DNA of 35,059 nt from Aliidiomarina sp. (GCF_022565475.1 NZ_JAIUMR010000017.1:1-35059); one strand, 5' to 3'. Positions 7,898 to 16,927 are shown, counted from the stretch's first letter. Numbers and translations are program-made. Notes: generated by a model from the sequence alone, not told the origin.

Positions 7898-9195
7898 GCG
7901 TCGGTCGACTTCGGCCGCGCTTCTTCTTGCTCAGCATGTTCCGGTGAGGCGAAGACATTTTTCAGCTCTCGGACATCAACACCACTTGGGTGCTGATAGA
8001 CCCGCAAGCCAAACTCAGGAATAATCGAGTAGAGGTGGTCAAAAATATCCGATTGAATTCCTTCATATTCAACCCATGCTGTCGTCGCTGTAAAAGCATA
8101 CACTTGCAGTGGCAAGCCGTCCGGTGTTGGCGCCATTTGCCGGACCATTTGGATCATATCCTGATGAATACCGGGATGGTTTTTCAAATAGCAGGAAATA
8201 TAAGCTCGGAACGTACCAATATTAGTAATCCGTCTCGTATTCACTGGAGCCTTACCATCCTCGCGTAGCTCTGAATTCCACGAGTCGATCTCTTCTTGTT
8301 TCTCTCGTAAATAAGTCCGCAGCAATCGGAAGCTTTGCAAATGCTCTTTCTCTTTATCGGTTAAGAAACCGATACTCTGCTGATCAATGAGCAGTGTCCT
8401 GCTAATCCGACGTCCGCCTGACTCTTGCATGCCCCGCCAGTTTTTGAACGAGTCGGTGATGAATCGTCGAGTAGGGATAGTCGTTATAGTTCGATCCCAG
8501 TTCTGTACTTTCACCGTATGCAAAGCGATATCAATGACGTCACCATCGGCGTTTAACGCGGGCATTTCAACCCAGTCACCTACGCGAACAATGTCATTTG
8601 ACGAGATTTGCATGCTCGCGACCAAAGACAATAGGGTGTCTTGGAACACCAGCATAAGTACGGCAGCCATCGCGCCTAAACCAGAGAGTAAAATCACTGG
8701 TGAGCGGTCAATCAGTGCCGCGATGATTAAGATTGCTGTGACGGCATAAATCAGGATTTTTATGACCTGAATGTAGCCTTTAATCGGCTTTAAGTGAGAG
8801 TCTGGCCGTCGCTCATAAATGGTATTAACGACCGTTAAAGCGCCGTTAATTGCTAGTGCAACCGTGAGGATTACAAAAGCATTGGCAACGTTTTGAATAA
8901 TCGCCACCAACACTTCCGGTACTTCTGGGACAAAAACAATACCTGCCGAAAGCACCAACGCTGGAATTACATTGGCCAATCGCGCGATAACGGTTGAATT
9001 CGCTAGCGTTTCGTCACGGCCAGCAGGGGTAGCCCGCAAAGCGCGCATCAGGCCGCGCACCAACATGCGCTTGACCACCGCATTGCTCAACCAAGCCAGC
9101 AACAACAACACAAACAAACCCACAGCCATATATAACTGTGGGTGCTGTTCTAACCAAGCGGTGGACGACTGCCAAAAAGCTGTCACATCATCCAT
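7894..9195 (-). CDS. ybdG: MscS-family mechanosensitive channel, YbdG type
   Basis: This 433-residue membrane protein is a mechanosensitive ion channel of the MscS family. About five transmembrane segments occupy residues 15-190; the last (GLGAMAAVLMLVFQDTLLSL) is the pore-lining helix. It continues into the conserved beta domain with ISSNDIVRVGDWVEMP and ITTIPTRRFITDSFKNWRGM. These segments closely resemble E. coli YbdG, a miniconductance osmotic-shock channel. AAGGAG lies six bases before the start. It follows dsbA with 42 bp and may be the last gene of the ccoG-srkA-dsbA run. Its stop codon overlaps the yihG stop within a shared TTAA. Confidence 0.92.
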   Translation of the reverse strand: MDDVTAFWQSSTAWLEQHPQLYMAVGLFVLLLLAWLSNAVVKRMLVRGLMRALRATPAGRDETLANSTVIARLANVIPALVLSAGIVFVPEVPEVLVAIIQNVANAFVILTVALAINGALTVVNTIYERRPDSHLKPIKGYIQVIKILIYAVTAILIIAALIDRSPVILLSGLGAMAAVLMLVFQDTLLSLVASMQISSNDIVRVGDWVEMPALNADGDVIDIALHTVKVQNWDRTITTIPTRRFITDSFKNWRGMQESGGRRISRTLLIDQQSIGFLTDKEKEHLQSFRLLRTYLREKQEEIDSWNSELREDGKAPVNTRRITNIGTFRAYISCYLKNHPGIHQDMIQMVRQMAPTPDGLPLQVYAFTATTAWVEYEGIQSDIFDHLYSIIPEFGLRVYQHPSGVDVRELKNVFASPEHAEQEEARPKSTDA

Positions 9196-9237
9196 GGAGT
9201 GCTCCTTGCTGCTCGTAACGCGTCAATTGCTGTACTG

Positions 9238-9861
9238 TTAGTCTTTCTTTTCAATCAGATATTTTGCCAGAGCCATGTACTCTTCGAAGAAGTTATTTGA
9301 GTTCTGGAAGCCAGTTTGCAGCATTTGGTATTTACGGTTTACGACATAAGTTGGTGTCGCGCTAACGCCAAACTGTTGCTGCAGCGAGCGCATGCGGTTG
9401 CTTAAACTGGTCACGGCAAAACTGTTAAACGCCCGGTCATAGGCCGCTTCTTCGACACCTAAATCGAGCATAATTTGCTTCGCTTCAGCGACTGTATTGA
9501 CAAAACTATTACGCATAAAGTGACGCTGAAAAACGCGCTCAACAAATTGCTCTTCAATACCCAAAACAATTGACGTCGCATGAATGCGTTGGATATTGTC
9601 GCGCATCGTGACATTTGGCACGACTAAATTGACATGGTGTTTTTTAAAGGCATCACCGAACTCAGCTTTGAGCATGTCACTGAAACCGGCAAAGTGATAA
9701 CAGGCATTACAATACAAAGAAAAGAAATCAATAATTTCCGGTGAGCTACTTGGCGTATCGCCGATCACGCGATAATGCACACCTTCTTGGAAGTTCTGTG
9801 CCGAGACTGGCGTCAAGGTCATCACTACAGCGCTCGCAAGCGCAATCAACCACTTTTTCAT
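9238..9861 (-). CDS. dsbA: Periplasmic thiol:disulfide oxidoreductase DsbA with CNAC active site
   Basis: This is a DsbA-type disulfide oxidase of 207 residues from the preferred ATG at 9861. TAGGA lies eight bases before that ATG, whereas the ATG nine bases further upstream (9870) would overlap this ribosome binding site. A Sec signal peptide runs to about residue 21 (VSAQ). The thioredoxin-fold active site is FFSLYCNACYHF with Cys51 and Cys54, and the cis-proline loop is SATPTYVV. The usual DsbA active site is CPHC, so the two central residues are atypical and may change redox potential. It follows srkA by 51 bp, the E. coli arrangement. Confidence 0.93.
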   Translation of the reverse strand: MKKWLIALASAVVMTLTPVSAQNFQEGVHYRVIGDTPSSSPEIIDFFSLYCNACYHFAGFSDMLKAEFGDAFKKHHVNLVVPNVTMRDNIQRIHATSIVLGIEEQFVERVFQRHFMRNSFVNTVAEAKQIMLDLGVEEAAYDRAFNSFAVTSLSNRMRSLQQQFGVSATPTYVVNRKYQMLQTGFQNSNNFFEEYMALAKYLIEKKD

Positions 9862-9912
9862 GTTCAACATCCTACATTAATGAAATTCTGAATTGCTTCG
9901 ATTATGCCGGTT

Positions 9913-10920
9913 TTAAAGTCCCGACTGCAAGTTTAGTGGCGGCTCAGCGAACGCAGAGAGCTGCTCTTTGAGCGTCAGAATTTGCTGCTCCCAATAACGC
10001 GGCTCGGCAAACCAACTAAAACTACGAGGGAATGCAGGGTCGCTCCATCGCACGGCTAACCAGGCCATATACTGAATGATTCGAAAAGCTCGCAAAGGTT
10101 CAATCAAGGCGAGTTCTTTCGGGTCAAACTCACAAAACTCTTCATAACCGGCTAATAAAGTTTCGAGCTGCGCTTCTTGTTGATAGCGCTCGCCCGAAAG
10201 CATCATCCACAAATCTTGAATTGCCGGCCCTTGTCGGCAGTCATCAAAGTCGACCAAGGTGAGTCCTTGATCACTCCAGAGCAAATTGCCGATATGGCAA
10301 TCACCATGCAACCGAATATGCTGATAACGCGACCAATCGACTTTCAAGATCTGTGCAATCACTGGCTCTAAAATCGCCGCCATGGCCGGCTTCAAGCTCT
10401 CCGGCAAAAGAGCACAGGCTAGCAATGTTTGTTGGTGTTGTCGCAGTAATTCTGTTGACACCAGCGGTGGGCGGTGGACAAAAGGTTGCGCTTTGCCGAC
10501 TTGATGTAAACGACCAAGATGGCGACCGAGATCTTCCAACTGCTCCCACTGCTCAGGCTCCAACGCGCGTCCGCCAACACTGGGAAACAACGCAAAGCGG
10601 TAGCCATGCGTTTCCAATAGCGTGGTTTGAGGGCTCTCGAGTGGTAATCGCAACGGACAAACCACCGGAATTTCAAATGCTGCTAAGTCGTAAGTAAAGG
10701 TATGTTCTTCAAGGATGGCATCCGTTGACCAACGCCCCGGACGATAGAATTTCGCCACATAACGCGCCACTTCGCCGGCGCTATTCTCCGCCAAGAATTG
10801 ATAAACTCGGTTTTCATAACTATTCAGCGCAAGCAGGCCTGAGGTTGGATAGAGGCCAGCGACCTCTATCGCATCGAGAATCAAGTCAGGTGTTAAATCC
10901 TGAAAACTAAAGTCAGCCAC
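9913..10920 (-). CDS. srkA: Stress response kinase A (SrkA/YihE)
   Basis: This 335-residue cytosolic protein is a member of the aminoglycoside phosphotransferase-like kinase family and matches SrkA (YihE), a Ser/Thr kinase counteracting stress-induced cell death in E. coli. The catalytic loop is HIRLHGDCHIGNLLW and the metal-binding DFD is in LTLVDFDDCRQGP. The gene starts with GTG: AGGAG lies five bases before GTG-GCT-GAC at 10920. It lies 25 bp after ccoG and 51 bp before dsbA, which recalls the yihE-dsbA operon of enterobacteria. Length is normal for the family (about 328). Confidence 0.94.
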   Translation of the reverse strand: MADFSFQDLTPDLILDAIEVAGLYPTSGLLALNSYENRVYQFLAENSAGEVARYVAKFYRPGRWSTDAILEEHTFTYDLAAFEIPVVCPLRLPLESPQTTLLETHGYRFALFPSVGGRALEPEQWEQLEDLGRHLGRLHQVGKAQPFVHRPPLVSTELLRQHQQTLLACALLPESLKPAMAAILEPVIAQILKVDWSRYQHIRLHGDCHIGNLLWSDQGLTLVDFDDCRQGPAIQDLWMMLSGERYQQEAQLETLLAGYEEFCEFDPKELALIEPLRAFRIIQYMAWLAVRWSDPAFPRSFSWFAEPRYWEQQILTLKEQLSAFAEPPLNLQSGL

Positions 10921-10945
10921 TTCCGCTCCTTGGCGTTGGGTGAAC

Positions 10946-12433
10946 TTACTGATAAATGAAGTTGGTATTCACCGTCCGGCGGATACGTGCGTCCTGTTCA
11001 GAGGTGATTTCGAATGTCACTTCTTTCATCGGCACGTCCATGAAATAAGGGTCGACCGCCAACGTAATTGGCAAGCTTTCTGTCGACTCCGGCGCCAGCT
11101 CGATTTGTTGTGGCCCGTACCACTGAATATCTTCAATGCCAGCAGCCGAAATAGTGAAGGTTTGCGACTCTTGCGACTTATTACTAATGCGCAAGGTATA
11201 AACGTTTTCAACCCAACCTTCAGCATTCAAGCGATACAAGGTATTGCGGTCGCGAATCACATCAAACTCGAGCGGAATCCGCAAGACGATATCCAACACT
11301 AACAATGCAGACAGTACCACTAATGCAGCGCCATAGCCCACGCTTTTTAAACGGAAGACCTTGGTTTGCCCACCTTCGAGACGCCGTTGCGTGGTAAAGC
11401 TGATGAGCTGCTTGGGATAGCCCATCTTGTCCATGACATCGTTACAGGCGTCAACACAAGCACCGCAGTTAATACATTCGTATTGCAAGCCGTTGCGGAT
11501 ATCGATGCCGGTCGGACAAACTTGTACGCATAAGTTACAGTCAATACAGTCGCCTTTGCCGATACTCGCCGGATCGACTTTACGCTTACGCGGCCCGCGC
11601 GGTTCGCCGCGCTCTTCATTATAGGCGACGATATAGGTGTCTTTGTCGAACATGGCCGATTGAAAACGCGCATAAGGGCACATGTGAGTACACATGACTT
11701 CACGCATCCAGCCCGCATTACCGTAAGTTGCGAAGGTGAAAAACAAGACACTTCCTGTAGCCCAAGCACTTGAGTTCAGGAGCCAAAAGTCGGTAAACAA
11801 CACGCGGATATCGGTGAAGTAGCCGACAAACGTCATCGATGTCAGTAGCGCGATAATGATCCAAACTGCATGTTTGGCAAATTTCCGTTTGAATTTATCA
11901 GCATCCATTGGCCGCTCATCAAGCTTCATGCGTTGATGTCGGCCACCCTCGATTTTGCGTTCAAACCACATAAAGATGAACGTCCAGGTGGTTTGGGGGC
12001 AGGTGAATCCACACCACACGCGGCCAAATAAAGTGGTGATCAGGAACAAGGCAAACGCGGAGATCATGAAAATCCACGCGAGAATGGTAAAGTCTTGCGG
12101 CCACAACGTCATACCAAATATACGGAAGCGTTGCTCCATAATATTGAACAAGATAGCTTGCTCGCCGTTCCAAGTCAGCCACGGGAGCACGACAAACAGT
12201 GCCATCAACGCAAAACCAAGCACGCGGCGGGTCGTTTCAACTTTGCCTTCGGCTTCACGCACGTAAATATGGTTTTTCCCGGGCGGCTTGCTGATGTCGG
12301 GTTTCTGAATATGAACCGCTTTTTTCGGTGGGGCTTTTTGCACCGTAATCGGTTGAGCTTGATGCTCGGACGACGTGTCGTTTTGAGGGGGGTGAGAGCC
12401 GTTCTTCGTATTTACCACGTTGAATCCTGCCAT
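10946..12433 (-). CDS. ccoG: Cytochrome c oxidase accessory protein CcoG
   Basis: This 495-residue inner-membrane iron-sulfur protein is CcoG (FixG/RdxA), which reduces copper for assembly of cbb3-type cytochrome oxidase. It shows the membrane motif GRVWCGFTCPQTTW, several transmembrane helices between about residues 75 and 240 and one near 355-380, and two ferredoxin cysteine clusters, CIDCNLCVQVCP and CINCGACVDAC. A C-terminal Ig-like domain follows. No convincing ribosome binding site precedes the ATG at 12433, but GCAGGA lies six bases before an in-frame GTG at 12418, which may be the true start. No cbb3 subunit genes lie in the window. A terminator sits immediately upstream. Confidence 0.95.
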   Translation of the reverse strand: MAGFNVVNTKNGSHPPQNDTSSEHQAQPITVQKAPPKKAVHIQKPDISKPPGKNHIYVREAEGKVETTRRVLGFALMALFVVLPWLTWNGEQAILFNIMEQRFRIFGMTLWPQDFTILAWIFMISAFALFLITTLFGRVWCGFTCPQTTWTFIFMWFERKIEGGRHQRMKLDERPMDADKFKRKFAKHAVWIIIALLTSMTFVGYFTDIRVLFTDFWLLNSSAWATGSVLFFTFATYGNAGWMREVMCTHMCPYARFQSAMFDKDTYIVAYNEERGEPRGPRKRKVDPASIGKGDCIDCNLCVQVCPTGIDIRNGLQYECINCGACVDACNDVMDKMGYPKQLISFTTQRRLEGGQTKVFRLKSVGYGAALVVLSALLVLDIVLRIPLEFDVIRDRNTLYRLNAEGWVENVYTLRISNKSQESQTFTISAAGIEDIQWYGPQQIELAPESTESLPITLAVDPYFMDVPMKEVTFEITSEQDARIRRTVNTNFIYQ

Positions 12434-12435
12434 CT

Positions 12436-12481
12436 AAAAAGAGAAACCCGAGAATGGCTCGATTATACGCCCATTCTCGGG
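12436..12481 (-). terminator. Terminator of mgtE, with a consensus -10 for ccoG in its loop
   Basis: On the minus strand a perfect 11-bp inverted repeat CCCGAGAATGG/CCATTCTCGGG (12447-12457 and 12471-12481) with a 13-base loop is followed by TTTCTCTTTTT, the form of an intrinsic terminator for transcription coming from mgtE. The loop contains a perfect TATAAT on the minus strand (12462-12467) that could serve ccoG, but there is no good -35. The ccoG ATG begins three bases after the T-rich tract. Confidence 0.8.
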
Positions 12482-12516
12482 AAATAGCAGGCCGGTGTGG
12501 CGATCTGGATCAATCA

Positions 12517-13872
12517 TTATGCAGGTGGCGTTAGCGTTAAAAACGACGCTGCAATACCAAAATAAATCAAAACCCCACTCGCATCGGCTATGGTTGTTAC
12601 CAAGGGTGCGCTCGCGACCGCAGGATCCCAACCAATTCGCTTTAAAATAAAGGGCAATGAGATACCAACAAGGCTGCCAACAAGCACGATACAAATCATA
12701 CTCAAGGCCACAATGGGAATAATGACAGCGTCAACACGGAAAAACGCGACTGCGGAAATCGCTGCAGCCATGGTCACACCGAGACCAAGCGATACCACAA
12801 GCTCTTTACCCAGCATGTAAAACCAGTCTTTCTTCTCAACATCATTGGTGGCCATACCGCGCACAATCAAGGTCGCAGCTTGAGCGCCGGTATTACCGCC
12901 AGAAGCAATCAAGAGCGGCAAGAAGAACAACAATGCGATATGGGTGGCAATCGTGTCTTCAAAATACATCATACCTAAGCCGGAGAAAATATTGGCAAAG
13001 ACCAATAAAACTAACCAATTAATCCGACTGCGGTAAATGAGAAACGGACTCGCATCTTTAATCCCACCTTCAAGCCGGCCAACCGTTGCCGATTTATGAA
13101 TGGACTCAGTATCTTCTTCTTCGACAACGTCCATCGCGTCATCGAACGTCACCATCCCAATAAGAATGTCGTCGTTGGAAACGACTGGAATCGCAATTAA
13201 GTCGTAACGACTAATGATCCGTGCCGCTTCAGACTGTGGCATATCTGGTTTCAACACCACAACGTCACGCGTCATAATGTCTTCAATTGTTTCCGTTGGT
13301 GCAGCCGTTAAGATTTCCCGTAACGACAAAACCCCTTGCAATCGATGGTCCTTATCGACCACATAGGTTTGATAAATCGTTTCTTTTTCGGGTGCGCTTT
13401 GGCGCAGTCGTTTTAGCGCGTCACCGACCGTTCCACTAAGAGGAATAGAGGCGTAGTCGGAGGTCATTACGGCGCCGACGGTGCCTTCTTCATAACTTGC
13501 CAAACGCAAGAGATCTTCACGCTCACGCTTCGCTAAACGGCGCATCACTGCGTCCTGAAGTTTGACGTCAAGTAAGGCGTACACGTCCGCACGTTCATCC
13601 GACGACATGTCTCGGAAGAGTTGCGCGAGTACACCGACCTCCATATGGCTGGCTAAGTCTTCTTGGTTATTGGGTCGCAAGTAACCGAAAACTTCAGCCT
13701 GTTGCTCGCTAGGCATTTTGTCGAGCAACGCCAAGGCACTATAAACTTCAAAGTTTTGGTCAATATATTCGGCAATATCTGCTGCTGGAATTTCAGCGAG
13801 TGCCGCGGTCAATTCTTGGTCATCACCTTGAGCAACGAGATCGATGAGATGTTCATAACCTTCATACGTCAT
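12517..13872 (-). CDS. mgtE: Magnesium transporter MgtE
   Basis: This 451-residue protein is an MgtE-type Mg2+ channel/transporter. A cytosolic alpha-superhelical N domain (about 1-125) is followed by two CBS domains (about 130-255), a plug helix, and five transmembrane segments from about residue 285. The conserved TM region ASGGNTGAQAATLIVRGMA is intact. In characterised MgtE the CBS and N domains close the pore when cytosolic Mg2+ is high. GGGAG precedes the ATG. It begins 26 bp after the outer-membrane-like gene at 13899-14591 and is probably cotranscribed with it. A strong terminator follows. Confidence 0.95.
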   Translation of the reverse strand: MTYEGYEHLIDLVAQGDDQELTAALAEIPAADIAEYIDQNFEVYSALALLDKMPSEQQAEVFGYLRPNNQEDLASHMEVGVLAQLFRDMSSDERADVYALLDVKLQDAVMRRLAKREREDLLRLASYEEGTVGAVMTSDYASIPLSGTVGDALKRLRQSAPEKETIYQTYVVDKDHRLQGVLSLREILTAAPTETIEDIMTRDVVVLKPDMPQSEAARIISRYDLIAIPVVSNDDILIGMVTFDDAMDVVEEEDTESIHKSATVGRLEGGIKDASPFLIYRSRINWLVLLVFANIFSGLGMMYFEDTIATHIALLFFLPLLIASGGNTGAQAATLIVRGMATNDVEKKDWFYMLGKELVVSLGLGVTMAAAISAVAFFRVDAVIIPIVALSMICIVLVGSLVGISLPFILKRIGWDPAVASAPLVTTIADASGVLIYFGIAASFLTLTPPA

Positions 13873-13898
13873 TTTTGCTTCTCCCTTCTTGCTCTAGG

Positions 13899-14591
13899 CT
13901 ATCGGCCGCGCGGACTAAAACTGAATGCGAAAAATAAAGTGTGGTCTCGGCCTGAGTCAAAGTCAGTACGCATCAAGGAAACCGTTAAACTTGCATTGGC
14001 AATGACTTGTGATAACAAGGCACCCACCTGCCAATTTGTGCCACTGCCTTCAATATGAAACACTTCCGCAAAACCCGTTACGTGGCGATTAAACTGTTGC
14101 TCGAGACCGATACCCGATGTTGTTCGAGTTTTCGAAGCAACGTTGTCTTGTTGCAACCCAGCATTCACATGCACCATTGTCGAATGGCTCAGTTGGAAGC
14201 TTACGGGAACGTTCACATAGTAACTCGGCACCCGTTTAACGGGGTCGGAGTCAAGCGCAAACGTAGACCCTAAAGCTAACGCAACAGCGCCACGTTGCTG
14301 ATCAAAGCTGCCTAACAACGTCTTCGCTTCGGTGGTTAAATAATTCTGCGCCGACTGCTGATAGGGTTTCCAGCGCTCATAAGCGAAGGTTAGCTCAACA
14401 CCACTATCACCAAACTGGCAAACGGGCGCAAAATAAAACAGCGAATCGCGGCCATTGTTGCCGAACCAACTTTCAATCTCACAACGGTTCGGATCAACAA
14501 TACTGGCGTCGTCAACCACCATGCTGGTTGATGCCAGCGCGAGTGAGGGCAGAGCAAAGAAGCCCATTAAGCCAAGAATACTTTTACGCAT
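13899..14591 (-). CDS. Hypothetical secreted, probably outer-membrane beta-barrel protein
   Basis: I do not recognise a named family for this 230-residue protein. It has a clear signal peptide (MRKSILGLMGFFALPSLALA) and then alternating polar/hydrophobic strands with regular aromatic residues, as in a small outer-membrane beta-barrel. Two cysteines near the mature N-terminus (NRCEIE and PVCQFG) may form a disulfide. It lacks the usual terminal Phe, although the last strand is FFAFSFSP before a basic tail. It is directly upstream of mgtE (26 bp). That suggests a shared promoter, but a role in cation uptake is only a guess. A TGAGGAG ribosome binding site is present. Confidence 0.8.
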   Translation of the reverse strand: MRKSILGLMGFFALPSLALASTSMVVDDASIVDPNRCEIESWFGNNGRDSLFYFAPVCQFGDSGVELTFAYERWKPYQQSAQNYLTTEAKTLLGSFDQQRGAVALALGSTFALDSDPVKRVPSYYVNVPVSFQLSHSTMVHVNAGLQQDNVASKTRTTSGIGLEQQFNRHVTGFAEVFHIEGSGTNWQVGALLSQVIANASLTVSLMRTDFDSGRDHTLFFAFSFSPRGR

Positions 14592-14922
14592 ATCTAACTC
14601 CTCATGCGAGTGAGAGAGTGTTAGACACTACACGGAAAGGGGCAGTAGAAGGATCGAGATGTGGGATCTTTCAATACTGCAACTTTGCACAGACGCTCAA
14701 GCTCGGCAAAGTCGCAGTGACACTGGATCAGAGTAACTGGGACTTTAACGGACCTGAACGGCAAATTCGTCGTCGTGAACTGTCCAAGACTTACTCTCTC
14801 CATATAACAAATGAAGTGCTAATTTTAAAAAAGGGCTGCCCAACGGTCAACCCTTTTGCTGATGTATTAACCACTATGACATGAATTAAGTGCGTGTTGG
14901 ACAAGAAAAATTGAGCATCCAG
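14592..14922. other. Intergenic region between apbE and the outer-membrane-like gene
   Basis: This 331-bp stretch holds the apbE terminator (14827-14857) and then about 235 bp that would be promoter and leader for the 14591 gene and mgtE. I saw no recognised riboswitch, and in particular no pattern I could match to an Mg2+ sensor. A 60-codon minus-strand frame (14803-14621) has no ribosome binding site and is not called. A weak promoter is possible near 14800-14830. The remaining sequence is unassigned. Confidence 0.5.
14827..14857 (-). terminator. Intrinsic terminator of apbE
   Basis: On the minus strand AAAAGGGTTGACC pairs with GGGCAGCCCTTTT around a GTT loop, with one mismatch and one wobble, and it ends in a run of six T. 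It lies about 65 bp beyond the apbE stop. Confidence 0.85.
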
Positions 14923-15969
14923 CTATCGCACGGTCGGAACTTGCAGTTTATCCGCATGTTCTTTGACAAAGCGGTCACTCATCAAACTTTCAAACTGATC
15001 ATTCTCGCGGTAGATAAATAACGCAGCAATATCATGCTGATTCGCAAATGCGAGGCCTCGCTCTTCACCAAGAACGAGTAAGACCGTCGCTAATGCGTCA
15101 ATTTCTGTTAGATTTTCGCCCAGCACATTCACCGCCGCCAGCCGGTGACGAATCGGGTATCCTGTGGTCGGATCGATCGTGTGGGAATAACGAATTCCGT
15201 CTTCTTCAAAGTAATTTCGATAATCGCCCGAGCCGACCATGCCAGTATTATGCAAGGGTAAAATATGACGCACCACTTGTTGATTTGCATTTGGTGCCTC
15301 AATACCTATTCGCCATGCTTGGTTGGCGTTGCGCTCACCGAATGCGATTAAGTCACCACCAATATTCACTAAATGGTTGTTCAATCCAATGGATAACAAG
15401 TACTCACTTACCGCTTGAACCCCATAACCTTTGGCAATTCCCGACAAGTCAACGAAGACATCGCGATGGCGGGTAATGGTTTGGTCAGCATCATTCAATT
15501 CAACAAAACGATAACCGACTTCTGCTAAGCGTTTTTCGAGCAAGGCGGAATCAGGTGCTGAGGTGACTCGACCCTCCGGCCCAAAGCCCCACAAATTGAC
15601 CAAACCGCCGATGGTAAAGTCGAATGCTCCACCGCTCTGCTCGGCAATGTCGTAGCCGACGCGAAGTACGTAATACAGCTCAGGGGGGACCTGCACGGCC
15701 TCACCAATTGGGGCGCGGTTGACCGCCGTCAGCACCGAATCTTGACGATACGTCGACATTTGACGATCGACTTCATTGAGAACCGCTAAGACACCTGCCT
15801 GCACTTCTTCGTGATCAAAGTCGTGTTGGCTACCGATACTGACTTCAAAGAAGGTTCCAAAAATTCGACCTTCGAGAACCGTGGGCGTCGGTGGTGTACG
15901 AGGTGAACAACCGGCGATAAACATCACCGCGAGTAGAACGAGCCAACCAAAACGAATACCTTGAACCAT
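14923..15969 (-). CDS. apbE: FAD:protein FMN transferase ApbE (lipoprotein)
   Basis: This 348-residue protein matches ApbE, which covalently attaches FMN from FAD to threonines of target flavoproteins such as Na+-NQR and Rnf subunits. A lipoprotein signal ends at FIAGC, so it acts on the periplasmic side of a membrane. Conserved family motifs are DLSGIAKGYGVQAVSEYL, NIGGDLIAFG and the metal-binding HTIDPTTGYPI. GAGG lies seven bases before the ATG. The gene follows uppP by 22 bp, so the two are likely cotranscribed. No nqr or rnf genes lie in this window. Confidence 0.95.
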   Translation of the reverse strand: MVQGIRFGWLVLLAVMFIAGCSPRTPPTPTVLEGRIFGTFFEVSIGSQHDFDHEEVQAGVLAVLNEVDRQMSTYRQDSVLTAVNRAPIGEAVQVPPELYYVLRVGYDIAEQSGGAFDFTIGGLVNLWGFGPEGRVTSAPDSALLEKRLAEVGYRFVELNDADQTITRHRDVFVDLSGIAKGYGVQAVSEYLLSIGLNNHLVNIGGDLIAFGERNANQAWRIGIEAPNANQQVVRHILPLHNTGMVGSGDYRNYFEEDGIRYSHTIDPTTGYPIRHRLAAVNVLGENLTEIDALATVLLVLGEERGLAFANQHDIAALFIYRENDQFESLMSDRFVKEHADKLQVPTVR

Positions 15970-15991
15970 ACTCAGCCTCTTTTAATCGATG

Positions 15992-16789
15992 CTAGATAAA
16001 AAACCATAAGAGTAAACCGCCAAGAATCAGACGGTAAATGACGAACGGCTGCATACCAATGCGTCGGATAAACGCAAGGAAATAGTGGATACAGGCATAG
16101 GTGCTGATCGTCGCGACGACAAAGCCAACCAACAGGGTATCCCACGGAATATCTGTTCCATCACGCACTAAATCGACGGTCAGCAATAAACTGGCCGCGG
16201 CGATGATGGGGATGGACAACAAAAACGAGAAACGTGCTGCTGCGTCACGTGACAAGCCCAAAAACAGCGCCGCCGTCATAGTGATACCTGAACGAGACGT
16301 GCCCGGTATTAACGCGAGTGCTTGGGCAAAACCAATAATCAATACATCGCGTAGTGACAGCGAGTATTCATCGCGATCGCCGCGACCCTTCCAATCCGCC
16401 AAGCCGAGCAGCAAACCGAAGACGATCAGTGCTAAACCCATAACAACTTCAGCACGAAATAGACCTTCAGCCATGTCCTTCAGTAACAGACCCAGTACAC
16501 CGGCAGGAGTCGTACCGATGATCACCCACCAGCCTAGTTTCGAGTCTTTTGTCGCTCCTTTACCACGCCAAGTGCCAAACCAATCTTTCAACATGGTGGC
16601 AATCTCGTGCCGAAAATAAACAATAACGGCAACCAAGGAGCCTGCATGCAACACCACATCAAAAGCGAGACCTTGGTAGACGTCACCTAACCATTGCCCT
16701 GCTAAAACCAAGTGGGCTTGGCTGGAAATAGGCAAAAACTCGGTAATTCCTTGTACGAGGGCAAGCCATACCGCGGTTATATAATCCAT
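15992..16789 (-). CDS. uppP: Undecaprenyl-diphosphatase UppP (BacA)
   Basis: This 265-residue integral membrane protein is UppP/BacA, which dephosphorylates undecaprenyl pyrophosphate to recycle the lipid carrier used for peptidoglycan and other envelope polymers. The two diagnostic motifs are present: QGITEFLPISSQAHLVL near the N-terminus and PGTSRSGITMTAALFLG in the middle. About seven or eight hydrophobic helices cover the whole length. Length is normal for the family (265-275). It is the first gene of an apparent uppP-apbE unit. Upstream is the structured region after ahpD. Confidence 0.97.
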   Translation of the reverse strand: MDYITAVWLALVQGITEFLPISSQAHLVLAGQWLGDVYQGLAFDVVLHAGSLVAVIVYFRHEIATMLKDWFGTWRGKGATKDSKLGWWVIIGTTPAGVLGLLLKDMAEGLFRAEVVMGLALIVFGLLLGLADWKGRGDRDEYSLSLRDVLIIGFAQALALIPGTSRSGITMTAALFLGLSRDAAARFSFLLSIPIIAAASLLLTVDLVRDGTDIPWDTLLVGFVVATISTYACIHYFLAFIRRIGMQPFVIYRLILGGLLLWFFI

Positions 16790-16896
16790 CGACTGTCCAT
16801 TGATTCATCGCCAATAAAGCACGCTAGTTTAGCAGAACTCTGCAAGTTGAGACCAGAACTCGAGTAAGTACCTTTTTGAGCGATTTCATCGCGGAT

Positions 16897-16926
16897 AAAA
16901 AAAGCCCGCCATGGGGGATGGCGGGC
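16897..16926 (-). terminator. Strong intrinsic terminator of ahpC-ahpD
   Basis: On the minus strand GCCCGCCAT pairs perfectly with ATGGCGGGC (9 bp, 5-base loop), and it is followed by seven T. It ends transcription coming from ahpD. Confidence 0.92.
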
Positions 16927-16927
16927 C

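Noticed and set aside
14621-14803. 60-codon cysteine-containing minus-strand frame upstream of the outer-membrane-like gene
   Set aside because: No ribosome binding site and no recognisable domain; it ends within the presumed leader. It is mentioned only as part of the intergenic region.
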